From the NCBI RefSeq assembly GCF_012985465.1, contig NZ_JAAQWN010000002.1:62001-126000 (forward strand): 64,000 nt of DNA. The letters are read 5' to 3'. This DNA comes from Pseudomonas sp. WS 5079 (lineage in GTDB: Bacteria > Pseudomonadota > Gammaproteobacteria > Pseudomonadales > Pseudomonadaceae). This document shows positions 42,906 to 52,691 of the stretch, one piece after another; position 1 is the first letter of the stretch; the number at the start of each line of letters is the position of its first letter. Both the position numbers and the translations under genes were made by a program. Under the pieces are notes generated by a model. It was given only the letters and a program-made list of their open reading frames with translations. It was not told the DNA's origin and searched no databases.

Positions 42906-45755
42906 ATGACCGTTAATTTGAGCACCGCCAACGAGTTTATCGCCCGCCATATCGGCCCGCGCCAGGATGACGAGCAGCAGATGCTCGCGACCCTGGGCTT
43001 TGATTCCCTCGAAGCCCTGAGCGCCAGCGTGATCCCGGAAAGCATCAAGGGCACCGCCGTGCTCGGCCTTAGCGATGGCCTGAGCGAAGCCGATGCCCTG
43101 GCCTCGATCAAGGCCATCGCCGCCAAGAACCAACTGTTCAAGACTTACATCGGCCAGGGCTACTACAACTGCCACACACCGTCGCCGATCCTGCGCAACC
43201 TCCTGGAAAACCCGGCCTGGTACACCGCCTACACGCCGTACCAGCCGGAAATTTCCCAGGGTCGCCTGGAAGCGCTGCTGAACTTCCAGACCCTGATCAG
43301 CGACCTCACCGGCCTGCCGATCGCCAACGCCTCCCTGCTCGACGAAGCCACCGCTGCCGCCGAAGCCATGACCTTCTGCAAGCGCCTGAGCAAGAACAAG
43401 GGCAGCAACGCGTTCTTCGCGTCGGTGCACAGCCACCCACAGACCCTCGACGTGCTGCGCACCCGTGCCGAGCCGTTGGGCATCGACGTGGTGGTGGGCG
43501 ATGAGCGTGAACTGACCGACGTCAGCCCGTTCTTCGGCGCGCTGCTGCAATACCCGGCCAGCAACGGTGACGTGTTCGACTACCGCGAACTGACCGAACG
43601 CTTCCACGCCGCCAACGCCCTGGTGGCCGTGGCCGCGGACCTGCTGGCCCTGACCCTGCTGACCCCACCGGGTGAGTTCGGCGCCGACGTGGCCATCGGC
43701 AGTGCGCAACGCTTCGGCGTGCCGCTGGGCTTTGGTGGCCCGCACGCCGCTTACTTCTCCACCAAGGACGCGTTCAAGCGCGATATGCCGGGGCGTCTGG
43801 TCGGTGTGTCCGTAGACCGTTTCGGCAAGCCGGCCCTGCGCCTGGCCATGCAGACCCGCGAGCAACATATCCGCCGCGAGAAGGCTACCAGTAACATCTG
43901 CACCGCCCAGGTACTGCTGGCCAACATCGCCAGCATGTACGCGGTGTACCACGGCCCCAAAGGCCTGGTGCAGATCGCCACGCGCATTCATCACCTGGCC
44001 GCGATCCTGGCCAGTGGCTTGACCGCGCTGGGCCTCAAGGTTGAACAAGAGACCTTCTTCGACACCCTGACCCTGGCCACCGGCGCCAACACTGCTGCCC
44101 TGCACGACCAGGCCCGTGCGCAGCGCATCAACCTGCGCGTCGTGGACGCGGCGCGCCTGGGCCTGTCGGTGGACGAAACCACCACCCAGGCCGACATCGA
44201 AACCCTGTGGAGCGTGTTCGCAGGCGGCAAAGCCCTACCGGACTTCGCCGCCCTTGCAGCCAGCGTCGACAGCACCCTGCCTGCCGCATTGCTGCGCCAG
44301 TCGCCGATCCTCAGCCATCCGGTGTTCAACCGTTATCACTCGGAAACCGAGCTGATGCGCTACCTGCGCAAGCTGGCCGACAAGGACCTGGCGCTGGATC
44401 GCACCATGATCCCGCTGGGCTCGTGCACCATGAAGCTCAACGCCGCCAGTGAAATGATCCCGGTGACCTGGGCCGAGTTCGGCGCCCTGCACCCGTTCGC
44501 CCCGGCCGAGCAAAGCGCCGGCTACCTGCAACTGACCAGAGAACTGGAAGCCATGCTTTGCGCGGCCACCGGTTACGACGCGATCTCCTTGCAACCGAAC
44601 GCCGGCTCCCAAGGCGAGTACGCAGGCCTCTTGGCCATCCGTGCCTATCACCAGAGCCGTGGCGATGAACGTCGCGATATCTGCCTGATTCCTTCGTCGG
44701 CCCACGGCACCAACCCGGCCACCGCCAACATGGCCGGCATGCGTGTGGTCGTCACCGCCTGCGACGCCCGGGGCAACGTGGACATCGAAGACCTGCGCGC
44801 CAAGGCCATCGAGCACCGCGAGCACCTCGCCGCGCTGATGATCACCTACCCGTCGACCCACGGCGTGTTCGAGGAAGGCATCCGCGAAATCTGCGGGATC
44901 ATCCATGACAACGGCGGCCAGGTGTATATCGACGGCGCCAACATGAACGCCATGGTCGGCCTGTGTGCCCCGGGCAAGTTCGGCGGCGACGTGTCGCACC
45001 TGAACCTGCACAAGACCTTCTGCATCCCCCATGGCGGTGGCGGCCCGGGTGTGGGCCCGATTGGCGTCAAGTCGCACCTCACGCCATTCCTGCCCGGCCA
45101 CGCGGCCATGCAGCGCAAGGAAGGTGCGGTGTGTGCAGCACCGTTCGGCAGCGCGAGCATCCTGCCGATCACCTGGATGTACATCAGCATGATGGGCGGC
45201 GCGGGCCTAAAGCGCGCTTCGCAGTTGGCGATCCTCAATGCCAACTACATTTCCCGTCGCCTGGAAGAGCACTACCCGGTGCTGTACACCGGCAGCAACG
45301 GCCTGGTGGCCCACGAATGCATCCTGGACCTGCGCCCACTCAAGGACAGCAGCGGCATCAGCGTGGATGACGTGGCCAAGCGCCTGATCGACTTTGGGTT
45401 CCATGCGCCGACCATGTCGTTCCCGGTGGCTGGCACCTTGATGATCGAGCCGACCGAAAGCGAATCCAAGGAAGAACTGGACCGCTTCTGCGACGCCATG
45501 ATCGCCATCCGCGAAGAGATCCGCGCAGTGGAAAACGGCACCTTGGACAAGGACGACAACCCGCTGAAAAACGCTCCGCACACCGCAGCTGAAATCGTCG
45601 GTGAATGGAGCCATCCGTACAGCCGTGAACAAGCGGTGTATCCGGTAGCGTCGCTGATCGAAGGCAAGTACTGGCCGCCGGTGGGCCGGGTCGACAACGT
45701 GTTTGGCGATCGCAACCTGGTGTGTGCGTGCCCCTCGATCGAGAGCTACGCGTAA
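42906..45755 (+). CDS. gcvP: Glycine dehydrogenase (decarboxylating), P protein
   Basis: A 949-residue homodimer-type P protein that decarboxylates glycine with pyridoxal phosphate and passes the aminomethyl group to GcvH. The PLP Lys is expected at residue 703 in [34 protein letters not shown] opens the protein. Length matches the long single-chain P proteins. ATG at 42906, 10 bp after gcvH, with GAGGAG upstream. Confidence 0.97.
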   Translation: MTVNLSTANEFIARHIGPRQDDEQQMLATLGFDSLEALSASVIPESIKGTAVLGLSDGLSEADALASIKAIAAKNQLFKTYIGQGYYNCHTPSPILRNLLENPAWYTAYTPYQPEISQGRLEALLNFQTLISDLTGLPIANASLLDEATAAAEAMTFCKRLSKNKGSNAFFASVHSHPQTLDVLRTRAEPLGIDVVVGDERELTDVSPFFGALLQYPASNGDVFDYRELTERFHAANALVAVAADLLALTLLTPPGEFGADVAIGSAQRFGVPLGFGGPHAAYFSTKDAFKRDMPGRLVGVSVDRFGKPALRLAMQTREQHIRREKATSNICTAQVLLANIASMYAVYHGPKGLVQIATRIHHLAAILASGLTALGLKVEQETFFDTLTLATGANTAALHDQARAQRINLRVVDAARLGLSVDETTTQADIETLWSVFAGGKALPDFAALAASVDSTLPAALLRQSPILSHPVFNRYHSETELMRYLRKLADKDLALDRTMIPLGSCTMKLNAASEMIPVTWAEFGALHPFAPAEQSAGYLQLTRELEAMLCAATGYDAISLQPNAGSQGEYAGLLAIRAYHQSRGDERRDICLIPSSAHGTNPATANMAGMRVVVTACDARGNVDIEDLRAKAIEHREHLAALMITYPSTHGVFEEGIREICGIIHDNGGQVYIDGANMNAMVGLCAPGKFGGDVSHLNLHKTFCIPHGGGGPGVGPIGVKSHLTPFLPGHAAMQRKEGAVCAAPFGSASILPITWMYISMMGGAGLKRASQLAILNANYISRRLEEHYPVLYTGSNGLVAHECILDLRPLKDSSGISVDDVAKRLIDFGFHAPTMSFPVAGTLMIEPTESESKEELDRFCDAMIAIREEIRAVENGTLDKDDNPLKNAPHTAAEIVGEWSHPYSREQAVYPVASLIEGKYWPPVGRVDNVFGDRNLVCACPSIESYA

Positions 45756-45778
45756 CCTGAGCGGTAGAACGCGGTCAA

Positions 45779-45899
45779 TGTGGGAGCTGGCTTGTCGGGT
45801 CGCCGCATCGCCGCGATAGTGGTGTATCAGTAACAGAAACGTTGCCTGACCCACCGCTATCGCGGCGATGCGGCGACCCGACAAGCCCAGCTCCCACAG
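45779..45899. repeat. Long REPIN between gcvP and sdaA
   Basis: Arms of about 40 bp: GTGGGAGCTGGCTTGTCGGG through CCGCGATAG, facing CTATCGCGGCGATGCGGCGA through GCTCCCACAGG. It lies at the place where glyA would be expected from P. aeruginosa order. Confidence 0.88.
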
Positions 45900-45954
45900 G
45901 GATCGGGTACAACCGAAAATCTGCGCCCAATAATAAGAAACCGGAGAACAACTC

Positions 45955-47331
45955 ATGTCTTTAAGCGTGTTCGACCTGTTCAAGATTGGCATCGGCCCCT
46001 CAAGCTCTCACACCGTCGGCCCGATGCGTGCCGCCGCCCGATTCGTCGAGGGCCTCAAGCGCGATAACCTGCTGGACGCCACCGCCAGCATCAAGGTGGA
46101 GCTCTACGGATCTCTGGGTGCCACCGGCAAAGGCCACGGCAGCGACAAGGCCGTGTTGCTGGGCCTGGAAGGCGAACACCCGGACACCGTGAACACTGAA
46201 ACCGTGGCCGCGCGCCTGGCACAGATGCGCAGCGACGGTCGCTTGAACCTGCTCGGTGAACACAGCATTGCGTTCAACGAGAAAGAACACCTGGCGATGA
46301 TTCGCAAACCCCTCGCCTATCACCCCAACGGCATGATCTTTCGTGCGTTTGACGCCGCCGGCATCCAGATTCGCAGCCGCGAGTACTACTCGGTGGGCGG
46401 CGGTTTTGTGGTGGATGAAGACGCCGCCGGCGCCGACCGGATCGTCGAAGATGCCACGCCCCTGACCTTCCCCTTCAAGCACGCCAAGGATTTGCTCGGC
46501 CATTGCACCACGTATGGGCTGTCCATCAGCCAGGTGATGCTGACCAACGAAAGCGCCTGGCGCCCGGAAGCCGAGACCCGCAGCGGCCTGCTGAAGATCT
46601 GGCAGGTCATGCAGGATTGCGTGGCTGCCGGTTGCCGCAATGAAGGCATCCTGCCCGGAGGCTTGAAGGTCAAGCGCCGTGCGGCCGCGCTGCATCGCCA
46701 ACTGTGCAAGAACCCGGAGTCGGCGCTGCGCGACCCGCTGTCGGTGCTGGACTGGGTCAACCTGTATGCCCTGGCGGTCAATGAAGAAAACGCCAACGGC
46801 GGGCGCGTGGTCACGGCGCCCACCAACGGTGCCGCCGGGATCGTGCCAGCGGTGTTGCATTACTACATGCGCTTTATTCCCGGTGCCAATGAAGACGGCG
46901 TGGTGCGCTTCCTGCTCACCGCCGCGGCCATCGGCATCCTCTACAAAGAAAACGCCTCGATCTCCGGGGCCGAGGTCGGCTGCCAGGGTGAAGTGGGCGT
47001 GGCCTGTTCCATGGCCGCCGGGGCCTTGTGCGAAGTGCTGGGCGGCACGGTTTCCCAGGTGGAAAACGCCGCTGAAATCGGCATGGAGCACAACCTCGGC
47101 CTGACCTGCGACCCGATTGGCGGTTTGGTGCAGGTGCCCTGCATCGAGCGCAACGCCATGGGCTCGGTGAAGGCGATCAATGCGGTGCGCATGGCATTGC
47201 GCGGCGACGGGCAGCACTTCGTGTCCCTCGACAAGGTGATCCGCACCATGCGCCAGACCGGCGCCGATATGAAAAGCAAATACAAGGAAACCGCCCGTGG
47301 CGGTTTGGCCGTCAACATTATCGAGTGCTGA
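45955..47331 (+). CDS. sdaA: L-serine ammonia-lyase (dehydratase)
   Basis: A 458-residue iron-sulfur L-serine deaminase of the single-chain type, giving pyruvate and ammonia. The N-terminal regulatory part begins [27 protein letters not shown]. The catalytic part carries the cluster Cys residues around [22 protein letters not shown] and [20 protein letters not shown]. With the glycine cleavage enzymes it allows serine and glycine to be used as carbon sources. ATG at 45955, 199 bp behind gcvP with the REPIN between. Confidence 0.97.
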   Translation: MSLSVFDLFKIGIGPSSSHTVGPMRAAARFVEGLKRDNLLDATASIKVELYGSLGATGKGHGSDKAVLLGLEGEHPDTVNTETVAARLAQMRSDGRLNLLGEHSIAFNEKEHLAMIRKPLAYHPNGMIFRAFDAAGIQIRSREYYSVGGGFVVDEDAAGADRIVEDATPLTFPFKHAKDLLGHCTTYGLSISQVMLTNESAWRPEAETRSGLLKIWQVMQDCVAAGCRNEGILPGGLKVKRRAAALHRQLCKNPESALRDPLSVLDWVNLYALAVNEENANGGRVVTAPTNGAAGIVPAVLHYYMRFIPGANEDGVVRFLLTAAAIGILYKENASISGAEVGCQGEVGVACSMAAGALCEVLGGTVSQVENAAEIGMEHNLGLTCDPIGGLVQVPCIERNAMGSVKAINAVRMALRGDGQHFVSLDKVIRTMRQTGADMKSKYKETARGGLAVNIIEC

Positions 47332-47370
47332 TGCTTATAAATGCGCCAGCACGTTTTTCAGGAGCTGAAT

Positions 47371-48495
47371 ATGTCCACCCAAACCCTGTTGAAAACCCCG
47401 CTGCACGCCCTGCATCTTGAACTGGGCGCGCGCATGGTGCCGTTCGCCGGCTATGACATGCCGGTGCAATATCCCCTGGGCGTGATGAAAGAACACCAGC
47501 ACACCCGTGAGCAGGCCGGGTTGTTTGATGTGTCGCACATGGGCCAGATCCGCCTGACCGGTGCCAACGCCGCCAAGGCCCTGGAAACCCTGGTGCCGGT
47601 GGATATCATCGACCTGCCCGTGGGCATGCAGCGCTACGCCATGTTCACCAACGATCAGAGCGGTATCCTCGATGACCTGATGGTCGCCAACCTGGGTAAC
47701 GACGAGCTGTTTCTGGTGGTCAACGCCGCCTGCAAGGATCAGGACCTGGCGCACCTGCGTCAGCATCTGGGCGAGCAATGCCAGATCGAGCCGCTGTTTG
47801 AAGAACGCGCCCTGCTGGCCCTGCAAGGCCCGGCGGCAGTCAAGGTGCTGGCGCGCCTGGCACCGGAAGTGACCAAGATGACCTTTATGCAATTTGCGCC
47901 CCTGCGCCTGCTGGGGGTGGAGTGCTACGTCAGCCGTTCCGGCTATACCGGCGAAGACGGCTTTGAAATCTCGGTACCTGCGGCCAACGCCGAGAGCCTG
48001 GCCCGCAGCCTGCTGGCCGAAGCCGAAGTTGAAGCCATTGGCCTGGGCGCCCGCGACTCCCTGCGCCTGGAAGCCGGCCTGTGCCTGTATGGCCACGATA
48101 TGAACACCGAGACCACGCCGATTGAGGCCAGCCTGCTGTGGGCGATTTCCAAGGTGCGTCGTGCCGACGGCGCGCGTGCCGGCGGTTTCCCGGGCGCAGA
48201 CCGGATCTTCACTCAGCAGCAGACCGGCGTCAGCCGCAAGCGCGTCGGCCTGCTGCCCCAGGAACGTACGCCGGTGCGTGAAGGTGCAGAAATTGTCGAC
48301 GAACACGGCACCGTAATCGGCAGCGTGTGCAGCGGCGGCTTTGGCCCCAGCCTCGGCGGCCCGCTCGCCATGGGCTACCTCGACACGGCCTTTACCGCGC
48401 TGGATTGCGAAGTCTCAGCGCTGGTGCGTGGGAAAAAGGTGCCACTTCGTGTAAGTAAAACGCCATTCGTGCCACAACGTTACTACCGTGGCTGA
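47371..48495 (+). CDS. gcvT: Aminomethyltransferase, T protein
   Basis: A 374-residue folate enzyme that makes methylene-tetrahydrofolate and ammonia from the GcvH-bound aminomethyl group. Visible are the N-terminal [39 protein letters not shown], and [11 protein letters not shown] with the folate-binding residues. ATG at 47371 (MSTQTLL) is chosen over 47341 because of AGGAG upstream. It is the last gene of the gcv operon, 39 bp after sdaA. No T-run terminator is seen directly behind. Confidence 0.97.
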   Translation: MSTQTLLKTPLHALHLELGARMVPFAGYDMPVQYPLGVMKEHQHTREQAGLFDVSHMGQIRLTGANAAKALETLVPVDIIDLPVGMQRYAMFTNDQSGILDDLMVANLGNDELFLVVNAACKDQDLAHLRQHLGEQCQIEPLFEERALLALQGPAAVKVLARLAPEVTKMTFMQFAPLRLLGVECYVSRSGYTGEDGFEISVPAANAESLARSLLAEAEVEAIGLGARDSLRLEAGLCLYGHDMNTETTPIEASLLWAISKVRRADGARAGGFPGADRIFTQQQTGVSRKRVGLLPQERTPVREGAEIVDEHGTVIGSVCSGGFGPSLGGPLAMGYLDTAFTALDCEVSALVRGKKVPLRVSKTPFVPQRYYRG

Positions 48496-48884
48496 TTGAC
48501 TGTTCCTATAAGTAACGCGGTTGTGTTCATTTGCACTAATCTGTAACGCAACCGCCATAAAACAGTGCACTGACGATAGTCAATGTTATGTCGATTAACC
48601 TATAACAAGTGATCCACGCTATCGAATAACACAGCCCGACAATAGTTGGCTGAAGTGTCATGAAGGCGAGTAAATACGCGGCTTGCAGAGGGCTTGTTTT
48701 TTCCGCCTTAGTTGTCGTAGAGTTTGCTCACTGTGTTTGCATGGGTCGCTTGGAACCTGGACCTGGGCAGTAGCCAAAGTTCGCTACAACCCGTTCGACG
48801 TCTCTTACTTTCCTGCAACCCAGCCCAGTACTCTTTCAGGTGAAAGGGGCTGTCATTAATTTTTAGCGTCAAGGAAATAAGAAA
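48496..48884 (+). promoter_or_regulatory. Long leader region of the cold-shock gene
   Basis: 389 bp without a credible ORF. An inverted repeat GCGGTTG/CAACCGC spans 48517-48555 just behind gcvT. The rest is AT-richer and probably contains the promoter and long structured 5' leader typical of csp genes; I could not place the start of transcription. Confidence 0.5.
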
Positions 48885-49097
48885 ATGGCTGAACGTCAGA
48901 GCGGTACCGTCAAGTGGTTTAACGACGAGAAAGGGTTTGGTTTTATCACTCCAGAAAGCGGTGCGGACCTGTTCGTGCATTTCCGCGCTATCCAAGGCAA
49001 CGGCTTCAAGAGCCTGAAAGAAGGCCAGAAAGTGACCTTCATCGCTGTGCAGGGCCAAAAAGGCATGCAGGCTGACGAAGTACAAGCAGAAGGCTGA
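48885..49097 (+). CDS. Cold-shock domain protein
   Basis: A 70-residue single cold-shock domain protein, starting [21 protein letters not shown]. The RNA-binding motifs RNP1 (KGFGFI) and RNP2 (LFVHF) are complete. Such proteins melt RNA structure in the cold or serve as general RNA chaperones. ATG at 48885 follows AAGGAAATAAG. It has a long upstream leader and its own terminator, so it is monocistronic. It resembles CapB/CspA, but paralogues in Pseudomonas are too close to name. Confidence 0.96.
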   Translation: MAERQSGTVKWFNDEKGFGFITPESGADLFVHFRAIQGNGFKSLKEGQKVTFIAVQGQKGMQADEVQAEG

Positions 49098-49111
49098 TCC
49101 TTACTGCGACA

Positions 49112-49146
49112 AAAAGCCTCTGGTGGTGACATCAGAGGCTTTTTTA
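49112..49146 (+). terminator. Terminator of the cold-shock gene
   Basis: GCCTCTG/CAGAGGC 7-bp stem, preceded by five A and followed by six T. Confidence 0.92.
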
Positions 49147-49193
49147 TGTGCGTTTGTCCGTAAAATGGCTTTTTTCCTCCAGAGAGCCGAGCC

Positions 49194-49682
49194 ATGTCGA
49201 AACACCTGCTGAGCCCCCAAGGCGAATTCCCCGCCGTTGGCCTGGGCCGTCGTCTGGCAGCGATGTTCTATGACTTCCTGTTATGTACCGCCCTGCTGAT
49301 CGTCACTGCCTTCCTCTATAAGCTGGTGTGGATCGCCTTTGTGGGTGAAGCAAAAATGCGCACGCTCTCGGAATCCGGTGCGCTGGACGGTGATCCGCTG
49401 CTGTCGACGATTCTGTTTTTTGTACTGTTTGGTTTCTTTGCCAAGTTCTGGACCCATTCCGGGCAGACGTTGGGTATGCAAGTGTGGGGCGTACGCGTGC
49501 AGAACGCGGACGGCTCGCGCATCAGCCTGTGGCAGGCGCTGTTGCGTTTTGTGGTGTCGATTGCATCGTGGTTATGCGCAGGGCTGGGGTTTATCTGGTC
49601 GCTGGTGGACAAGAAACAGCGGGCCTGGCATGACATCTATTCCGACACGCAACTAGTGCGGATCCCGAAGAAAAAGAAATAG
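49194..49682 (+). CDS. RDD-family membrane protein
   Basis: A 162-residue inner-membrane protein with the RDD signature near the start (GLGRRLAAMFYDFLL, with conserved Arg and Asp in helix 1), about four helices, and a basic C-terminus (RIPKKKK). RDD proteins are small and poorly understood; transport roles, e.g. cation/proton exchange, have been reported for some. ATG at 49194. It is convergent with nadA, separated by a REP-type terminator hairpin. Confidence 0.88.
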   Translation: MSKHLLSPQGEFPAVGLGRRLAAMFYDFLLCTALLIVTAFLYKLVWIAFVGEAKMRTLSESGALDGDPLLSTILFFVLFGFFAKFWTHSGQTLGMQVWGVRVQNADGSRISLWQALLRFVVSIASWLCAGLGFIWSLVDKKQRAWHDIYSDTQLVRIPKKKK

Positions 49683-49701
49683 CCCCAGGCTAATGAGATC
49701 C

Positions 49702-49738
49702 AAATGTGGGAGCGGGCAAGCCCGCTCCCACATTTTTT
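49702..49738. terminator. REP palindrome used as bidirectional terminator
   Basis: AAATGTGGGAGCGGGC-AA-GCCCGCTCCCACATTT, perfect 16-bp arms ending in an A/T run on both sides, midway between the convergent genes RDD and nadA. It is at once a REP element and a terminator-like structure. Confidence 0.8.
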
Positions 49739-49755
49739 ACTGCACCAACCGTGGA

Positions 49756-50814
49756 TCAGGCGTTGCCCGCCAGCTTCAGGCGTGCCGCCTGGGTAAAGTC
49801 CAGCATGCGCTTGAGCGGGCGCACGGCATGGGGGATCAACGAGGGTTCGACAAAGATCTCGTTGCTGCCTTCACGCAGGCATTGCAACGTGCGCTCCAGG
49901 GTATTCATCGCCATCCACGGGCAGTGCGCGCAACTGCGGCACGCCGCGCCGTTACCGGCGGTTGGCGCTTCGACAAACACCTTGTCCGGGCACAGCTGCT
50001 GCATTTTGTAGAAAATGCCACGGTCGGTGGCGACGATAAACGTCTTGTTCGGCAAGCGCTGCGCCGCCGCGATCAACTGGCTGGTGGACCCCACTGCGTC
50101 GGCCAACTCGATGACCGAGGTCGGTGACTCCGGGTGCACCAGGATCGCGGCATCCGGGTACAGCGCCTTCATGTCTTCCAACTGCTTGGACTTGAACTCT
50201 TCGTGGACGATGCAGGCACCGTCCCACAGCAGCATGTCGGCACCGGTCTGGCGCTGGATATAGGTGCCCAGGTGCTTGTCCGGGCCCCAGATAATGGTCT
50301 CGCCGTTATCCATCAGGCTTTCGACGATTTCCAGGGCGCAACTGGAGGTCACCACCCAATCGGCACGGGCCTTGACCGCCGCCGACGTGTTGGCATACAC
50401 CACCACGGTGCGCTCCGGATGCTGGTCGCAGAACGCCGAGAAATCTTCCACCGGGCAGCCAAGATCCAGGGAGCACGTGGCTTCCAGGGTGGGCATCAGG
50501 ATGCGTTTTTCAGGGGTGAGGATTTTCGCCGTCTCGCCCATGAAGCGCACGCCAGCGACCAGCACGGTCTTGGCCGGGTGGGCGGCGCCGAAGCGGGCCA
50601 TCTCCAGGGAGTCGGAAACACAACCGCCGGTTTCTTCGGCCAGGGCCTGAATCACCGGGTCGCAGTAAAAGTGCGCCACCAGCACCGCGTCTTGAGCCTT
50701 TAGCTCGGCAGCAATGGCAGAACGTAAGCTTGCCTCTTGCTCGGCACTGAGCACCTTGGGTTGCTTGGCATCGAGGTGGGCTTGGACCAGAAGGCGTTCG
50801 GAAATTTGCGTCAT
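49756..50814 (-). CDS. nadA: Quinolinate synthase
   Basis: A 352-residue [4Fe-4S] enzyme that condenses iminoaspartate with dihydroxyacetone phosphate to quinolinate in NAD synthesis. Cluster-type Cys are visible in [21 protein letters not shown] and [33 protein letters not shown] is the family N-terminal strand. ATG at 50814 ([10 protein letters not shown]) is chosen over the ORF start at 50916, which would add residues not seen in NadA. Convergent with the RDD gene, divergent from the sigma factor. Confidence 0.96.
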   Translation of the reverse strand: MTQISERLLVQAHLDAKQPKVLSAEQEASLRSAIAAELKAQDAVLVAHFYCDPVIQALAEETGGCVSDSLEMARFGAAHPAKTVLVAGVRFMGETAKILTPEKRILMPTLEATCSLDLGCPVEDFSAFCDQHPERTVVVYANTSAAVKARADWVVTSSCALEIVESLMDNGETIIWGPDKHLGTYIQRQTGADMLLWDGACIVHEEFKSKQLEDMKALYPDAAILVHPESPTSVIELADAVGSTSQLIAAAQRLPNKTFIVATDRGIFYKMQQLCPDKVFVEAPTAGNGAACRSCAHCPWMAMNTLERTLQCLREGSNEIFVEPSLIPHAVRPLKRMLDFTQAARLKLAGNA

Positions 50815-51045
50815 GTTCGCAAGACCTACAGGCGCAGTTGCGCGAAAGTCGAGTGTACCACCGGCTCTGGAGCCCTTCGGGCGCCGCCGGACGAAGTGAT
50901 TGTGTTCATCAAGCACGGGTTAAAGTGAAGCTGCGCAAGGCTACAGAATATCGATTGGATTCAAAAGCCTAATCTGGGATTGGCGGTGCCATGGAAAAGA
51001 CCCACTTGCGCCAGTTGTGAAGAAACCTCGACAAAGGGTAGCATT

Positions 51046-51064
51046 GAGAATAATTACCATTAGC
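51046..51064. promoter_or_regulatory. Fur box before FecI-type sigma factor
   Basis: GAGAATAAT-TACCATTAGC matches the 19-bp Fur consensus at 14 positions. It lies 42-60 bp before the sigma factor start, so the whole iron module should be repressed by iron. Confidence 0.75.
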
Positions 51065-51105
51065 TCATCCAGGCGCTGAACCTGATGACGGAGTGCGCTC
51101 GCGGC

Positions 51106-51630
51106 ATGCCTCAATCTCCTGATCCTTCCGATGTCGGCTGGCTCTATCAAGAGCACCACGGCTGGGTGCGCGCCTGGCTGCACAAGAAACTGGGCAATAC
51201 CAGCGACGCCGCCGAGTTGGCCCACGATGTGTTCGTGCGGCTGCTGGTCAAACCCAGAGCCTTTAATAGCGAGGGGCACGCACGGGCGTACCTGAGTGCG
51301 ATTTCCCGACATGTGTGCGTAGACTTCTGGCGGCGCCAGCGGGTCGAGCGGGCCTGGCTGGAGGTATTGGCCAGCCGCCCCGAACACTGCATGCCGTCGG
51401 AAGAACACCGGGCCATGGTGCTGGAGGCCCTGCAGCAGGTGCAGGCAATGCTCGAGCGCCTGCCGCGCAACGTCGCCCAGGCCTTTATGCTGGCGCAACT
51501 GCAAGGCCTGAGTTACCAGGCCATCGCCGAACAATTGGGCGTCAGCGCCCGCACCGTCACCCATTACATGTCCCAGGCCATGTTCCAGTGCCTGTTGCTG
51601 GAAGCGGAACTGGACGAGGCATTGAGCTGA
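51106..51630 (+). CDS. FecI-type ECF sigma factor
   Basis: A 174-residue extracytoplasmic-function sigma factor. Region 2 begins LYQEHHGWVRAWLHKKLGNTSDAAELAHDVFVRLL and includes the ISRHVCVDFWRRQ stretch; region 4 ends with QGLSYQAIAEQLGVSARTVTHYM. It is expected to direct RNA polymerase to the adjacent TonB receptor gene once FecR signals ligand binding. ATG at 51106 fits the family N-terminus; 51085 is an alternative. fecR follows after 3 bp. Confidence 0.93.
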   Translation: MPQSPDPSDVGWLYQEHHGWVRAWLHKKLGNTSDAAELAHDVFVRLLVKPRAFNSEGHARAYLSAISRHVCVDFWRRQRVERAWLEVLASRPEHCMPSEEHRAMVLEALQQVQAMLERLPRNVAQAFMLAQLQGLSYQAIAEQLGVSARTVTHYMSQAMFQCLLLEAELDEALS

Positions 51631-51633
51631 TCG

Positions 51634-52602
51634 ATGCCGGCCCCCACACCTGACCATCAAACCCTGCAGGAAGCCGCCGACTGGTTCGCCCGTCTGAGCA
51701 GCGAGCCGCACAACCTGGCGCAGCAGCACGCCTGGCAGCAATGGCTCGACCGCAGTGACAGCCATCGCCAGGCCTGGCGCTATGTGGAACGGGTCAGCCA
51801 GCGCTTCGCCCCGTTGCAGGACGACAGGGAGACGGCCAGCCGCACATTGCAGGCCCTGCATCACACCCCCACTTCGCGACGCCAGGTGCTGCGCACCCTG
51901 TCGGTCATCAGCGGCGGGCTGTTGCTGGGTGGGCTTGCCTGGCGCCACGCGGCACTGACCGAACAGCTCCTGGCCTGGCAGGCAGGTTATCGCACAAGCA
52001 CCGGGGAAATCCTCGAACGGACCCTGGCCGACGGCTCGCGTATCTGGCTCAACAGCGCCACCGCGCTGGATGTTGCGCTAAGCACCTCACAACGCAGCCT
52101 GCGCTTGTACGAAGGTGAAGTCCTGATCGTGACCGGAAGCGACCCGCGCCCGTTTATCGTGCACACCGCCCAGGGCAGCCTGTCCCCCCTGGGTACCAGG
52201 TTCAGTGTGCGCGAACGGGCTGCGCGGACCCAGCTCAATGTCTATGAGGGGGCGGTGCAGGTTCGTTGCGCCGCAAGCCATCACACCCGCGTGGCCAAGG
52301 CCGGCGAAGGGCTGTCATTCGACAGCCACGGCACCACGCCTCCCGAGCCTGCGCAACCCGGGCGCGAGTCATGGAGCAAAGGGATCCTGCTGGCGCAAGA
52401 CATGCCCTTGCCACAGTTTATCGAGGAGCTGGCCGACTACCGTCGCGGGCACCTGGGGCTCGACCCTGGCCTCGCACACCTGCGAGTCATGGGCACGTTC
52501 CCGTTGCACGATACCGATCAGGTCCTGGCCATGCTTGAAGGCGTATTGCCGATTCGCATGGAGCAGACGTTTCCTGGCTGGACCACCGTGAAGCCACGCT
52601 AG
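51634..52602 (+). CDS. FecR-type anti-sigma regulator
   Basis: A 322-residue bitopic protein. The cytoplasmic N-terminus (LQEAADWFARLSSEP…WQQWLDRSDSHRQAW) binds the sigma factor; a transmembrane helix lies at about residues 88-106, and the periplasmic FecR domain follows (RTLADGSRIWLNSATALDV). It passes the signal from the receptor's STN domain to the sigma factor. ATG at 51634, three bases after the sigma factor stop, implies translational coupling. Confidence 0.93.
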   Translation: MPAPTPDHQTLQEAADWFARLSSEPHNLAQQHAWQQWLDRSDSHRQAWRYVERVSQRFAPLQDDRETASRTLQALHHTPTSRRQVLRTLSVISGGLLLGGLAWRHAALTEQLLAWQAGYRTSTGEILERTLADGSRIWLNSATALDVALSTSQRSLRLYEGEVLIVTGSDPRPFIVHTAQGSLSPLGTRFSVRERAARTQLNVYEGAVQVRCAASHHTRVAKAGEGLSFDSHGTTPPEPAQPGRESWSKGILLAQDMPLPQFIEELADYRRGHLGLDPGLAHLRVMGTFPLHDTDQVLAMLEGVLPIRMEQTFPGWTTVKPR

Positions 52603-52625
52603 ATATTTTTATACCGGCACTTCCT

Positions 52626-52644
52626 GATTTTCATTCTCATTCGA
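52626..52644 (-). promoter_or_regulatory. Second Fur-like box before the receptor gene
   Basis: On the minus strand the sequence ends AATGAGAATGAAAATC, matching the Fur consensus at about 12 of 19 positions. It lies 48-66 bp before the receptor start, indicating separate iron control. Confidence 0.55.
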
Positions 52645-52691
52645 TTTAGCTAGTGACGATGGCTTGATGCCACCCCCAAAAGGATCCCAAG

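Noticed and set aside
42873..44105. 410-residue minus-strand ORF opposite gcvP
   Set aside because: Shadow of a highly conserved enzyme.
48541..48558. TGTAACG half like a GcsR box behind gcvT
   Set aside because: Second half (CGCCATA) does not match the palindrome.
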